A stretch of DNA of 64,000 nucleotides, taken from Saksenaea vasiformis B4078 (lineage: Eukaryota; Mucoromycota; Mucoromycetes; Mucorales; Saksenaeaceae). The notes below the pieces were generated by a model. The model was not told where the DNA came from. It ran no database searches and saw only the letters and a list, made by a program, of their open reading frames with translations. The position numbers and the translations under genes were made by a program. Of this stretch, positions 11,902 to 24,032 are shown piece by piece. Numbering within the stretch: position 1 is the stretch's first letter; each line of letters starts with the position of its first letter. Where the stretch lies: the NCBI GenBank assembly GCA_000697055.1, contig JNDT01002356.1, forward strand, positions 62,001 to 126,000, written 5' to 3'.

Positions 11902-14900
11902 ATGGAGAGTAAACCGCTGCCAACTACACCTCCGATTCGTTCACCATCGCCCTCCGTTCTTGGATCAACGCCTATCCAATCAACACCTCGCGATGAACTG
12001 GCCCGTTCACTTTCCCCGCTCATCGCTGTGGCAGCAAGTCCAGATGCCGACGAGATTTGTCAGGATAGCCACATTGCATCATTTGCCGACTTCATCAGGC
12101 CCTTTGGCGACTACATAGAAGGCAGAGGTTTGCATGCCATCCAAAACGAGAAAAATGCCATTTCTTTTTTCATGTTCATCCTCTTCTTTCGTATTAGTGT
12201 CCCCACGCGACTGCCAAGGTGTCCCTATTCCTATTGACAATTTCAATGTCCGGTTTAGACATATTAACAAGTTAGACGAACCGAATCACCAGGCAGTGAT
12301 GAGTATTATCGATGATTACGTGAAGACGCGTGGTATAGACCCTTCAGCAACGGAAGGACCACAAATAAGGACACGAGCGGACGTGAACGATGCGTATCTC
12401 AATGGTAAAGGGACTGCATAAATAGTTGTCGTGTACTGATTGAATGCTAGTTGGATTGGATGAGATGATGCCTTGGTATGAGGATTTCAAACGTATGGTC
12501 TATGAACTTCGAGGTATTACCGAGCATGAAACATTTGATCACCCTGTCGCCGTCCTCATCGTCATATCCTCCGCCAATCCTGATCCGATGGGAACGATCA
12601 TGCAGCTGTACAACCCTAACGTTCCCTCTTTTACCATCGACAAACCTTACGTTGATCCAAGCATCTTGAGGTTTTATGTTCTACTGCACGATCCACACCG
12701 AACAACGCTGGAACAGTAAGCTCCTTTTTCTTTTCTCCTTTATCAGCTAAGCAAGACATTTAGTTCGAAAAATGTATTTGAAAAGATGAAATCCTCTTTT
12801 GGGTTACACTGTCACATGCTTCAAATCAGTTCACGACCAAGACCACCACCTACGGATTTGTTAGAGCATGACGCTGCGGTACCAGAAACGGATATAGCAG
12901 ATGAAAGTATTCAGGCAATTTGGCGTCAGTGTCTGACAGAGACATCTATGATCGAAGCAAGGCTGCAATCCCATGCCAATACAGCTTCGGATACCCCCCT
13001 GCCGTCGCCATCGCCGTCACCATCCTACACGAGTTCTATCTCATCCAGCCTAAGCGCTCTTCCTGCAACGATCACTGCGAATGCCACGGCTCTTCAGACA
13101 ACGCCACTTGATTTGAGCGGAACGCTTGAGGAAACCTTGGAGGAGGAGGAAAAATCGCTCCCTATGCGTTTGATCGACAGCGAGGATACACCAGACGTAC
13201 ACTATGGTCGTTACATGACTTCTGAGGATGTGGAAGCGGCTAAAGCGATGACGAGAGAGCTCGTCGTGCAGAGTCTAATCCCTTTCATGGAACGTAATAT
13301 CCAACATTGGAACGAGCAGGTGGCGTCTGCGAGAAGAGGATTAACGGGTCGTTTGTTTGGCGCGGGTCGTCGACTTTTTGGAGGAGCAGGCCGTTCACCA
13401 TCCACACAGTCGATGCAAACAATTCCTGCCACGGGATCAAATACGGTTTCGGGAGCGAGTACACTGACGATGTATGTAGGTGCGCAGCGTCATTGATATG
13501 CTGTCTGTTAAACGATTTGGATAGATACCCCTTCGCTGCTCCCGAAGCGCAGATGCGGAAACTGGCTGACTTTGCTTTCATGCTTCGTGATTACAAGTTC
13601 GCACAAGCCATCTACGATACAGTTCGTCGTGATTATGCTACAGAAAAGGCGTACAAGTATCACGCGGGTACACAAGTAAGGAAAGGAGAAAGTTAGTGAA
13701 CGTATGCTAATCAACCTATGATCGGAAGGAAATGATTGGCATTTGTTTGCTGATGACCAACCTTCCTTTGACGAATAAAATGGACGTGGATCGCAACTTC
13801 GAGTTAGCTATACAGCAGTATCTCGGTCGATGTCGCTCTCCTTTTCATGCAATGCGTGCAACCACCATGTATTATGAGTTGCTAAAGGCGCGTCGCATGT
13901 GGAAGGAGGTGCCCACAGCCTTGGTAAGGATGACTGGAGAGGATTCCGATCTGCGATCAGCCCTGTTTCTTGAACAGGCGGCCCACTGTTTCCTACGAGC
14001 ACCCAAGCCAATGGTACGAAAGTATGGGTTTCACTTGGTCATGGCTGGCCATCGCTATGGAAAGGCGCTACAGGTACTAACATATCGTTAAAATATGTGA
14101 GCAACTGAACGTTGGAATTTCAGCGACAACACGCCTTCCGGTGTTACAACATGGCATCGCTTATTGTAGAAAATCATGGATGGTCTGTGGCCAAGAATCA
14201 TATTCAGTTTGCATTAGGTCGTCAGTCGTTTCACTTGGGACGACTGGAGGACGCTGTAACGTACTTCACCAATGTGCTAGCGGACGAGAAGCAGACATCG
14301 CAGCAGCAAATTGCGCATATCCGGGAATTTCTCTTTATTTATGAAGTAGGGACTAGCGATTGTTTAATACATTTATTAACGATCTTCAGAAATATGCGGC
14401 AGAAACGGGCATTGATCCTTTGAAGGAGTGCTTACCAAATCTTGCATTGCCAGTGATCTATGATCAGGCCACACGTGTGAGCCTCTCGAACGCACAATTT
14501 AATACGGAAAATCCGGAAGAATGGATGGCTATGGAATTAGAGCTATTGGAAGAAAATATTGCCAAGGGATACATTTCAAACTCCAAAAAGGCGCTCGCTC
14601 TACAGCAACAAGATGATAATCGGACTGTCTGCGCTGTAGGAGGTAACGAGTTGAGAAACAAAATTCGATATGGAACTTATTAAACTGGATGAACAGAATC
14701 GACGACGGTGGAGGTTACCTTGTACAACCCGCTGAAAGTGGCTATTACATTAAATGAACTTATTCTTGGGTGTGAATATCGGGAATCATTGAAGCCACAA
14801 AAACAACCTCAGTGTGCCGATGCGTATGAGCCTATGATTCATGGCAAACTTATCCAAGACGACATGTATGATTTTGATGATTTTGAATTGCAAAAGATTC

Positions 14901-17161
14901 AAGAGATAGAGTTGGAACCTTTGGAAAAACGAACAGTACGTGCACATGTAGCCATATTGGAAATTTATACCTTTTTAATATAGGTCAGTTTGGCGATGGT
15001 ACCTCGACGTGAAGGATCTGTGGCGATTCGAGGACTTCATTACACCTTGAACGGCTTGGTTCACACATTTCGGCCCTTTAACAAGAAGGGGAAGCGCCTT
15101 AACAACACTAAAGAGCAGCGTATTACACCTACTTACGCTCCAGACTGCACATTGGATATCTTAGTAACCTCACCCATGCCATTATTGGACCTCGCGTTCC
15201 ATAATTTGCCAGAGACAATACTAAGCGGCGAAGTTGTGCAAGCAGTACTCGAGATCAACAACAAAGGAAACAAAGGTTTAACGGCACTGCGTCTCAAATC
15301 AAGCCATCCAAGTTTTATCTGCATTGGTAATCCCGAAGATATGGAAAAATCTATTTATGGTGAGTTATCAGTCGTCAACGAAGGCGTCGCGCTCATTCTT
15401 TTATGCAGCTGTCGATCAGCCGTCCAAGGATGAAACATGTGAACTCGGCAACCGACTGTTCGATGCAAGTGTCCTGTCGATTCCTCTTCCTGTGAACAGC
15501 GAACAAAAGAGCGATGAACGAGGGACAGTTAATCCTGGAGAGACTACGCTGGTCCCACTATGGATTCGTGGTGATCGCATCGGAAAGCATACGTTCAGAT
15601 TCTTGTTCTCCTATCAATCTGAGGCAAGTCAATCAATATGAAAAGCAAGTAACCGGTTTAACGACGTCCTTTAGGAAGATAATGCTGCCATTGCCCACCG
15701 CACATTACGATACACTGTCAATGTGCAGGTGTTACCGTCTTTGAAAATCAATGCGTTCACGCGCCCAAGCACGACAGCTGTGAATGAGTACATTTTGGGC
15801 ATTGAGGTAAACCTAGGTGCATAATGACAGTGAAGCTCATTCCCTCTAAAAAATTAGATTGAAAATCTCCAAACAGTGGCCAAGTTTGACTTGACTCAGG
15901 TGACTGCCAGTAGTCCTTCATGGACAATCACACCATTGAGCATTGATATGGCTTCGAGGTAAGATACAAGAGCATCGATCGTCGCATTTGGATACTTAAT
16001 ATGTGGTCAATAGTCAAGATATAGAAGTGAAGACATCTGTTCCTCCAAGGCAGACAACATTTGCCTATTACAAAATTCGCAAAATTGAAGATTTGGAGAA
16101 ACCTACACTATCGCCTGAAGCATGGACATCTGGTGCCCTTGAAGCGTTGTTGAATCACGCCGAATACGAAGTCTCGCCCCAGCCAATTAGCCTCCGCCTT
16201 AGTAAGCTATCCTTTGTAAGTGTACCTTCGCTATTTGTATCATGGTTACAGATACTAATAATTGTCCATAGACAGGAAAAGATATCCCTTTTGATACGCT
16301 TCCTCTCAAGACATTTGCGTTGAATTCTCGAGTGTATTGGCGCATATCGAGCCTTCAGACTCAATTTCCTACGATTGCAACTGAGCAATATGCTGATTTA
16401 TTTACCCTTTACAATTCCAGTGACGTTGATCTAACGTTGTACTGGGACATACCAAACTTGAAGCGTCATGGCCATCACTACATCATTGGCGTCAACCTTG
16501 GTATTGCCCAGAATCCGTTCCAAGGCCGAATAGAAGCAGGTACAGGAGGAAGCAATCGAACGATATTTGAGGCAACAGCCAAGCAACGCTGGGCATTAGT
16601 CAACAACCTCACCAGAAATAAACTCATCAAGGATGAGAGCCCAATTAAACTCATGGTCAAGGCGCCGGACAGCATTCAGCACGACTTTGATGAAGGGTAA
16701 CAAGATTTGTTTCTTTTTGATTGAAAGGCTGATGAGAAATTGCTTAGTCTCTTAAAAGTGCCGGTACAAATCACATTGAAGAACTGTTCGTGGAACAAAT
16801 GTACCCAATTCACCCTAGAGCTTCTCTCATGGGCAGACAACCAGTCATTGCAAGCACAAAAGAGGTATAGATTCCACTTAAAAAGGAAGCACGTCTGACA
16901 AGCATTCTCCATTCTTTTAGTGGCACCAAACCTTCCCTTAACGTTCATCCGTTCCATTGGACAGGTAGTACGGTGTTCACTGGTACTTTGGAACCGGATA
17001 AGACAAACGAGCTGCAAGCCTACGCTACGTTCCAACTGGCTGGTGTCTACGATATTAATCGATGGAAGTTAACGATACAGACATCTCAAGATCATGATGA
17101 TGGCAGCTTCTTCGTTCATTGGCCTAGTCTACCACAGATCATTAGTATCAAAGATGTCTAA
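11902..17161 (+). CDS. TRS85: TRAPP complex subunit TRS85/TRAPPC8
   Basis: Subunit of the TRAPPIII tether and Rab1/Ypt1 exchange complex, acting in autophagy and ER-Golgi or endosomal traffic. Seventeen exons sum to 1474 residues in frame: 11902-12127, 12198-12404, 12451-12715, 12764-13471, 13525-13675, 13729-14073, 14124-14345, 14390-14642, 14697-14935, 14984-15359, 15409-15623, 15675-15806, 15858-15958, 16014-16215, 16272-16696, 16748-16864, 16921-17161. Family landmarks: IASFADFIRPFG near the start, LDEMMPWYEDFKRMVYE, the helical repeat part beginning YPFAAPEAQMRKLADFA, and immunoglobulin-like beta modules toward the C-terminus (for example VTLYNPLKVAITL). The intron after exon 11 begins GCAAGT and appears to be GC-AG. 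The first 60 residues are Ser/Pro-rich and disordered. A Ser/Pro/Thr-rich loop in exon 4 separates the conserved parts. Confidence 0.92.
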
Positions 17162-17686
17162 AGAACTATTTTTACTGCAATTAAAATTAAAGTTCGCGTT
17201 AAGGCGAAGCTGATGTTTCCGCGGGGTGTTGAGGACCTGCGTCATGTTTCTTGCGACAGTCTCTGACCATATGTAGCTGATGGAATAGATGCCCTGAGCA
17301 AACGTGCTCTTACCGAATACTTACTCTTTCTTTCTTCCTACAAGATGTATCTAGATGAAAGTGGTGGATGCATCCAAATCATCTTCATACCGTTTGTATG
17401 CCTCCTCTCTGCAGGGAGTAGCATAAAAATCCAGTATGATTATGCCATATCAGATCTAAGTAGATAGTATCATGGACAGTCAACGAATCATCGATTCGGA
17501 TCTGTTGTTAGTAAGGAAAAGGTATGACCTTTTACCCCAATCATGCCAATAATGGAAAGAAAGTTACCGGCGGAAAAGATTTTCCGATTTCTCACGTGTG
17601 CACATCGGGCTCAAACCTAAATCCAATCCAATCATCAATTTTACTTTGTTTCTTTTCCTCTGTCGTCGTCCGTGTCATTCCTTACC
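17162..17686. promoter_or_regulatory. Upstream region of sconB/MET30
   Basis: 525 bases between TRS85 and the F-box/WD40 gene on the same strand. I looked for the CYS3/MetR consensus ATGRYRYCAT and found no perfect match. CT-rich leader sequence at 17640-17686 precedes the ATG. Confidence 0.4.
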
Positions 17687-19620
17687 ATGAAGAGCCACAA
17701 CGACGGCGATGGACCTGACCCCAATGACAGCACCCCAGCCATTCACGACTTTTTAGCACGCCATGTACCTGCTCAATTGTCGAATCCTAGGAAGCTCTGC
17801 TACCGCCACCGTCCCGATCTAGTCCGCAATCGCATGCCCGATTCATTTGATTATCAAAGTGTGCAGCAGGTAAAGAAAGAGGACTTGTTAACGTGAACTG
17901 ACATTTTTTTTTACAGCAAATGGACAAGTTACCGACCGCAGATAAAGAAGCGATCAGTCATATCTGGTCTTTGTTTTCAGCTGCTCCTGCTGACCAACGT
18001 ATCTTAATTCTAAAAGGTGTTTTGTCGACTTGCTGTATGCCTCAGCTTTCGTTCTTGTACGATGCGATCAAGCCGCTTTTACGAATTGATTTCATTGCTA
18101 TCCTGCCTCGTGAGGTTTCATTAAGGATTTTTTCGTACCTGGACGCCAAATCACTGTGTCATGCCGCACAAGTGTCGCAGACTTGGCGATACCTTGCTGA
18201 CGACGATGCACTTTGGCATCGGATGTGCGAACAACATATTGATAAGAAGTGCACCAAATGTGGATGGGGCCTACCTTTACTAGATAAGAAACAGCGATCC
18301 GTGGTGACAGTACGGAAACGACCTTTAGCGGTTACACCAAGCGACGTGCCGTTGCGCGCAGCTTGTGGGCCTATGGTGTCTGATCGACAAGTATCCCCAA
18401 AACGAGCGCGTACGGAAGAAGGGCAAGCGGGCGAATCCTCACGCGTGGAGTCTTTGGAAGGACAATTACCTGCTCAAGCAAATGGGAAGCCGATTGCGGC
18501 CGTTCGACGACCGTGGAAAGATGTGTACAGCGAACGAATGGTTGTGGAACGCCATTGGCGCAATAATAGATATAACGTGCGTGTGCTAAGAGGTCACACC
18601 GATGGCGTGATGTGCGTTCAGTTTTGTGATTTGATGAATATTCTGATGACAGGTTCGTACGATAAAACGATCCGTGTATGGAATATGGAAACAGGCGAAA
18701 CGATCCGTACAATGACAGGCCACACACGATGCGTACGAGCGATACAGTTTGATGATGCTAAGCTCGTCTCAGGTGCGATGGATAATACATTGAAGATTTG
18801 GAACTGGCACACAGGACAATGTATCCGGACGCTCGAGGGTCACACAGGAGGCGTTCTCAGTCTCCATTTTGATTCACGGCTTCTGGCCAGTGGATCTACC
18901 GATCACACCATTCGCGTATGGAATTTTAGTGCCGGCGAATGCTGTACTTTGATCGGTCATACCGAATGGGTGAATTCTGTACGTATTTACCAAGAAACCC
19001 AGCTAGTCTCTGGAAGCGATGATTCAACCATTCGACTATGGGACCTCTCTACACGGACTTGCCTACGCGTGTTTCGTGGTCATGTTGGACAGGTGCAAAC
19101 GGCAATACCAAGCCCCAAGGGATTTACCCACCGATTTAACACCGATCCCATCCTACCACAAAGCAATAGACATACTGCTGCTCGCCGTGCTTCTATTGAT
19201 CCAAGTGCACCAGGCTGTGCCGCAACGAATGAGGTTACACAGCCCATTGTGGCAGAAGCAGATCATATTGCCTCTGCCACGTTGTCTGACCGTCCTATTA
19301 TCATGTCTGGATCACTAGATAACACAGTCAAATTATGGGATATGGCCACGGGTGCATGCCTGCGGACGCTATTTGGTCATGTGGAAGGTGTCTGGAGTAT
19401 CGCCTACGACAAGCTACGCATTATATCTGGTTCTCACGACAAGACGCTCCGTGTCTGGGATACGGAAAGTGGGCGATGTATGTATCCTCTTGAAGGCCAC
19501 AGTGGTCCTGTCACGGCTGTTGCGCTTGGTGATACGAAAATCGTGTCAGCTTCAGATGATGGCGATGTGATGATCTGGGACTATGGTAGATCTGGAGCAA
19601 CCATCCCCCCACGTCCGTAG
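17687..19620 (+). CDS. sconB: F-box/WD40 sulfur controller of SCF ubiquitin ligase (MET30/sconB/scon-2)
   Basis: Substrate receptor of an SCF ubiquitin ligase that represses sulfur-assimilation genes by controlling a bZIP activator (known for yeast Met30, Neurospora SCON2 and Aspergillus SconB). Two exons (17687-17869, 17917-19620) give 628 residues. The F-box is at about 120-165 and runs straight into the family-specific zinc-like segment CEQHIDKKCTKCGWGLPLL. RPWKDVYSERMVVE then introduces seven or so WD repeats, about 245-620, each opening with GH and closing with a Trp-Asp or Trp-Asn pair. A roughly 60-residue hydrophilic insertion follows GHVGQVQ, as in other SconB proteins, which argues against CDC4/FBXW7. 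The ATG at 17687 was chosen over an in-frame GTG at 17672. The next gene downstream is its likely substrate. Confidence 0.94.
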
Positions 19621-22213
19621 CATTTACCTTAGATGGTGCAACCAAAGAGAAGGCAGAGGAGGGTTGCACCATGCTAATCCCTGGAGTACACCCCTTTCCG
19701 CAGCTATACAGGCACAAACAAGTTTTACCATTAGAAAAACATCATGCTACATCCACAGCAAGAGACATCAAAACCAAACCGTGTTTCTCCAGATAGGCAA
19801 TCCTTGTAGAGGCACCTTCGTCCGAGCACGCGTGATACAAGATAACCCATGCCAAAGCATTGCTCTTTCTTTTCTTTTCTTTTCCTTTCTTTTCCTTTCT
19901 TTTCCTTTCCTTTTTACTAACATTGCGATAACTGACGAAATCCATCATCGTCGTCCTCCTACCTTGCTACCCTATTTCTTTTTGTTTGTTTCTTTGCAGA
20001 CGAGAATACTGTATCATGACCATACTGAATATACATGTTCTTTTCTCGTTTCGTAAGTCCGTGGTGAACGCGTCTGTATAACCGGTAAGACATCGTTTGA
20101 ACACAAATCTCTAAAAAAGATTAGCATAACAACATGTTATGGGGTAAGCGGATCTGAGCAGACCATTCTCCGCTTCATCTCCCATCTCTGTCGCACAGAG
20201 CGCTGATCTCACGGACCATGTCCGTCATTCATAGAGGTGATATCCCGGCGATGTTCGATTTGAGCATGTCTTTTTCTGCCTCCGCCAAGTGTTGTTGTGG
20301 TATCTGGACAAAAAAGCTTATATTTAGTTTAGATCTCCAATGATAAATGGCTTCTTCTTGTACCGAGTAATTGCCAAGATACTGCTTCCATTTTTATTTT
20401 GACGAACAGAAGCAATGGGAGGGGAATAGTACAGGCTTAGCAAAATGCCATGCGCTCTTCTTCTCTCTTCGCTTCGTTGTTCGGCGGGGGAAAAAAGGAA
20501 CTCCGCGCGCGTCCGCTGCGTGTAGTTCGCGATGGCGTGATCCGTGCCATCTATGAGCCCGCGATATCTCATTCGCGCACTACATCTTCACATGTATTGA
20601 TGTTATAAGGTTCTTCTTCAATTGAAAAGTGCTTTTCTTTTGTAGAGAGCCGACTGTTACACGAATCTTCGAGCTACCACAAATTGACACATTGATGCTC
20701 GCATTCCATGCATCCTCCCATGCTGTCTATGCCAAACATGTGGTGCGAGTACAGAGTGTCATCCTTTCCCATGACTTCGTTCCTGTATTATCTATCCTCT
20801 TATATAAACGTAATTGCTGCACGCGACATGAACTACATTTAAAGGACATCAGGTTGTACTATGGTTATCAAAGGGGCGCGATGTATCTTGCTTCAACATC
20901 ACACTAACTGCCTTATTAAAGCAACGAAATGAAATGTACATCTCTCTAGTTAAACGAATCGGTAGTCTATCAAGTTGTTGCTTCTGCTTTCTTGCAGTGA
21001 CAAGGATTAGAGTTTTTCATCCAAGAAAACGTGGTAGCTATAAACGAATAAAGTAGTAAGATAGGGCGTGTCGTTATGAAATGTATGCAAATCGACAGTC
21101 AGGCTATTTGTAGAGCAAATCTTTAACCGATATGTACTTGGAAAGCTTCCTCCGTAATCAAGCACAGCGGAAGATGTAGTATGATATCTTCTCGTTCTCC
21201 ATCTACCAGCGACTTGGTTTCTATGTGTAACGTGTACCTTACAATCCCGTTTTGGTCAACACGCTGTGGTTTGGCAAAATTATCTGATACAAGAAGCAGT
21301 ATCCAAAACCGGCATCGTTCCAGTAGCCGTGATATCAACTAACATGCATCTGTGCTTACGTTACGTCGTAAAGTCTCTCTCTCCCTCCCGTCTTTCGGTG
21401 CGACAGGTGCCACAGATAGCCCATCACCGTTCAATGTGTACTAAGCGTAGCTAAAGTCATTCGTAAACCCCCAAACATGGACATTATACTTTGCAATCAA
21501 ACTCTATTCGCACGGGATGAATTTTTCCGCAGAGTGACCCTGCTCGTGACAGATTGTCGTGGGCGTATCTCTCTCTCTCTTTCCTTTATGCAACATTCAA
21601 TTAGCTAATCATATATTCATTTTAAGATCTATATCAGCCCCAGCGGAGGTTTATCTGGTTAACTGTGAACCTGTACTTTATCGGAACCTCCGCAACTGCG
21701 TCCATCCTAATCGGTACTCTTTTTGGTAACCATTCACTACGTTACTTCATTGTATTATCTCACAGAGCGCAAACATCTCGGCGTTTGCTGTAATAATTGT
21801 CCATTACCGTCTGATACAGCGCACTGTGTATGGTAAACAGTCTGCTCTTTTAGTGCCCTTGAACTCCTTGATTCTCATGGTTGATATCCGGAAGACCGCG
21901 CCGGTGGTTCCTGCAAAAAATCCCCGGAGGGTGGCGTTGGGAGGTATGACATGTCCAATCAGTTCATGCTCTTGCTAATCACGTCATTTGTGCAAATAGT
22001 TATCTCGTATCCCGTACCTATGGCGACATCATCGCTCTTTTCCAATCATCTTCACAAAGTTGTATTTGATTTTCCTTCTTACGTTAGACGGCGATGGCTT
22101 CTACCTGGACAGGACCTCCAGCCGTTTGCGAATTGTCTGTATTTCCCAGCACACGCACACACTCTTTTTTTTATATCTTTTTTTTTCTCCCTCTCTAAAA
22201 TCCATCCTTTCTG
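19621..22213. promoter_or_regulatory. Long intergenic region upstream of the CYS3/MetR gene
   Basis: 2.6 kb between the two sulfur regulators, much longer than neighbouring same-strand gaps. It holds a TTTTC-type pyrimidine microsatellite (19861-19915), several pyrimidine tracts and no convincing ORF. The size fits a complex promoter, possibly with upstream ORFs or a leader, but no specific site is assured. Confidence 0.45.
19861..19915 (+). repeat. TTTTC/TTTCC microsatellite
   Basis: About ten imperfect tandem copies of a T-rich pentamer, likely in the 3' flank of sconB. Confidence 0.8.
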
Positions 22214-22549
22214 ATGAGTACAAAGCAACAGCAGCCATGGGATCATACACCCCCAACCTCGGATGAGGCTTGGCGAATGTCTTCCATTGCTACGTTAAAT
22301 CAATCAATGGATCCATACATCTTGACAGATACTGAACTCCAGCGAGAGTTGGCCATTTTTGCTAATGCTCAGTTCCCCTCCGAACCAAAATCCGAGGGAT
22401 TGGACAAGTCATGCGAAAAACTGGAATGCGATCCGATTGATTTTTCTTTCCTCATGAAATCTCAGTCCTCACCTACAGTTCTTAGCCATGGTAACTACAA
22501 AAAGAAAAAAAAAGGGTGTGTGTGTGTGTGTCTGTGTGTGTGTGTGTGT

Positions 22550-22593
<44 letters not shown>

Positions 22594-23112
22594 GTGTGCG
22601 TGTGTGTGCTAATCCTTTTTCTTTTTTCTCTAGAAAAATCGCCTCTTGCAAGCCCCACTACCACCTCGCCTACTTCTACAACGTATGGAGAGGCACCATG
22701 GATGGACCACTTCATGTCTCTCATGTCAGTTGTCGCAGAGCAACCACCTCACCCTAAACAAGGACACGAAGTGCCGATTGCACCAGTATCTGCTTCTTCC
22801 TCGAGTTCTACTGTGGTAGATAAGGCACCGGAACCCACCAAATCGACCAGTACCAAAAAGAAGCCGAAAGACAAGGAATATATCGAAGATAAGCGACGTC
22901 GTAACACGGCAGCGAGCGCCCGGTTCCGAGTCAAGAAGAAAATACGAGAACAGGAAATGCAACGTACAGCCTGCGAAATGACAGAAAAGGCCAATCGCTT
23001 GGAACTTCGCGTGAAAGAACTGGAACGTGAAATCCAGTGGCTCAAATCGTTGATCGTCGAACAGAACGAGGTCCGCCTGCAGAAGCTGATAGAAGAAAGA
23101 CCAATGAATTAA
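22214..23112 (+). CDS. cys-3: bZIP sulfur regulator, CYS3/MetR family
   Basis: DNA-binding activator of sulfur assimilation genes in filamentous fungi (CYS3 in Neurospora, MetR in Aspergillus; related to yeast Met4). Two exons (22214-22490, 22634-23112) give 251 residues. The C-terminal bZIP has basic region DKRRRNTAASARFRVKKK (about 178-195) with the invariant Asn and Arg, followed by a leucine zipper to about 235 including RLELRVKELEREIQWLKSL, a signature of this subfamily. The N-terminal 170 residues are acidic/Ser-Thr-Pro-rich, fitting an activation and degron region. The single 143-base intron contains a long TG microsatellite. The gene lies 2.6 kb downstream of the SconB/MET30-type ligase gene on the same strand. 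In model fungi that ligase controls this factor. Confidence 0.92.
22516..22609 (+). repeat. (TG)n microsatellite inside the cys-3 intron
   Basis: About 47 near-perfect TG units broken by a few TC and CG variants, lying between donor GTAACT at 22491 and acceptor TAG at 22631-22633. Alternating purine/pyrimidine sequence of this length can adopt Z-DNA and is prone to length change. Confidence 0.95.
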
Positions 23113-23413
23113 CTGCTACTACTACTACTACTCCCATCATTCTTTTCATTGTAGCATGTATGACAAGAGGCGGCTTTTCTCTTTTCTCTTTTCCTTTTCC
23201 CTAACTCATGGTCTCCCATTCTTTTCTTTTCGTGAACATGTATGCCCTTTTTTTCCCTTATATTTATGTAAAGACCCATTTCTATGCTTTTTCCCCCCAT
23301 CTCTATAGGTGTATCGATGTAAGAAAATAAATTTATGCTCTTTTTTATGCCAAAAATAGTTACTGAAAACCCCTCATCAAATGCAGCTATCACTTTTTAT
23401 GTACAAGAAAGGT
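23113..23413. other. Convergent 3' interval
   Basis: 301 bases between the stops of cys-3 (plus) and the ZNHIT3-like gene (minus). Holds a short CTA repeat after the cys-3 stop and T-rich sequence. No gene seen. Confidence 0.5.
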
Positions 23414-24032
23414 TTAATCATATTCATCTTCATTTCGTGTTGTAAGCACCAAAGCCCGGACAAACTCTTCAAAGGTCGGATCTGTCGCCCGGGTGGTGTC
23501 CAGCAACTTTTCAGGATCATCCGATCCATCAATTCTTCTCACCAAACGTCGGATCTCTGGGTACTTTAAATATCGACGGACAGCATCCGAGTAAGCTAAA
23601 TCAATCATAAGTAATGGTCGATAAATCGAAGAAAAGAAATGCAATAGCTAACCGAGACGACGCAATTGTTCTTCAGATAATCTTTCATCATCCTCTTCTA
23701 GTAAATCGTTTCTCGATCCATCCGCTCTAGGTGCTCGTGGTGCTTTTTCCTTCAAGTTAGCTTTGAACCTGCCATGTCAACCGTTAATACCTGGTGCCGG
23801 ATCCTTGGGGGAATCACAAGGTGTAACTAAATCAGTACAGTGAAAACGAGGAAATGGTTGACCAAGAAGCACTAATTACTTTTGTGAACTTTGTAACATG
23901 TCATGGAACAGCTACGCAAAATAGGGTCAGCATGGCAATGGCTTTTGCATTGTTTACTTACTAGGGCAGTCTACAAGTTGGACACTTGTACTTGTGGTCT
24001 GCATTTTTACAAATCTCACAAAGTTGACTCAT
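23414..24032 (-). CDS. HIT-type zinc finger protein, ZNHIT3-like
   Basis: Five exons (24032-23962, 23911-23880, 23826-23791, 23760-23653, 23595-23414) join to 142 residues. The N-terminus is a complete HIT finger: Cys5, Cys8, Cys17, Cys20, Cys25, Cys29, His33 and Cys38, including HKYKCPTCRLPYCSMTCYK. A charged linker follows, then a helical C-terminal domain with ALVLTTRNEDEYD at the end. This layout and size match ZNHIT3/Hit1, which takes part in box C/D snoRNP assembly with NUFIP/Rsa1. Intron 3 is only 30 nt; a 57-nt alternative (donor at 23817) also keeps the frame but would delete Cys38, so I prefer the short one. The start codon precedes the finger by four residues, as in the family. Confidence 0.84.

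Noticed and set aside
17672..17686. Upstream GTG start for sconB
   Set aside because: The ATG at 17687 is in frame, follows a pyrimidine-rich leader and is the normal fungal start.
17917..19620. CDC4/FBXW7 identity for the F-box/WD40 protein
   Set aside because: The KCTKCGWGLP segment after the F-box, the RPWKDVY block and the insertion after the fifth repeat are MET30/SconB features.
20531..20551. Inverted GATGGC...GCCATC around 9 bases
   Set aside because: Six-base arms are too short to distinguish from chance and match no known binding site.
22020..22029. Possible CYS3/MetR site ATGGCGACAT upstream of the bZIP gene
   Set aside because: Only 9 of 10 match to ATGRYRYCAT; such near-matches are expected by chance in 2.6 kb.
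22482..22724. Thr-His repeat open frames
   Set aside because: Products of reading the TG microsatellite in the cys-3 intron; the intron is defined by good splice sites joining conserved parts.
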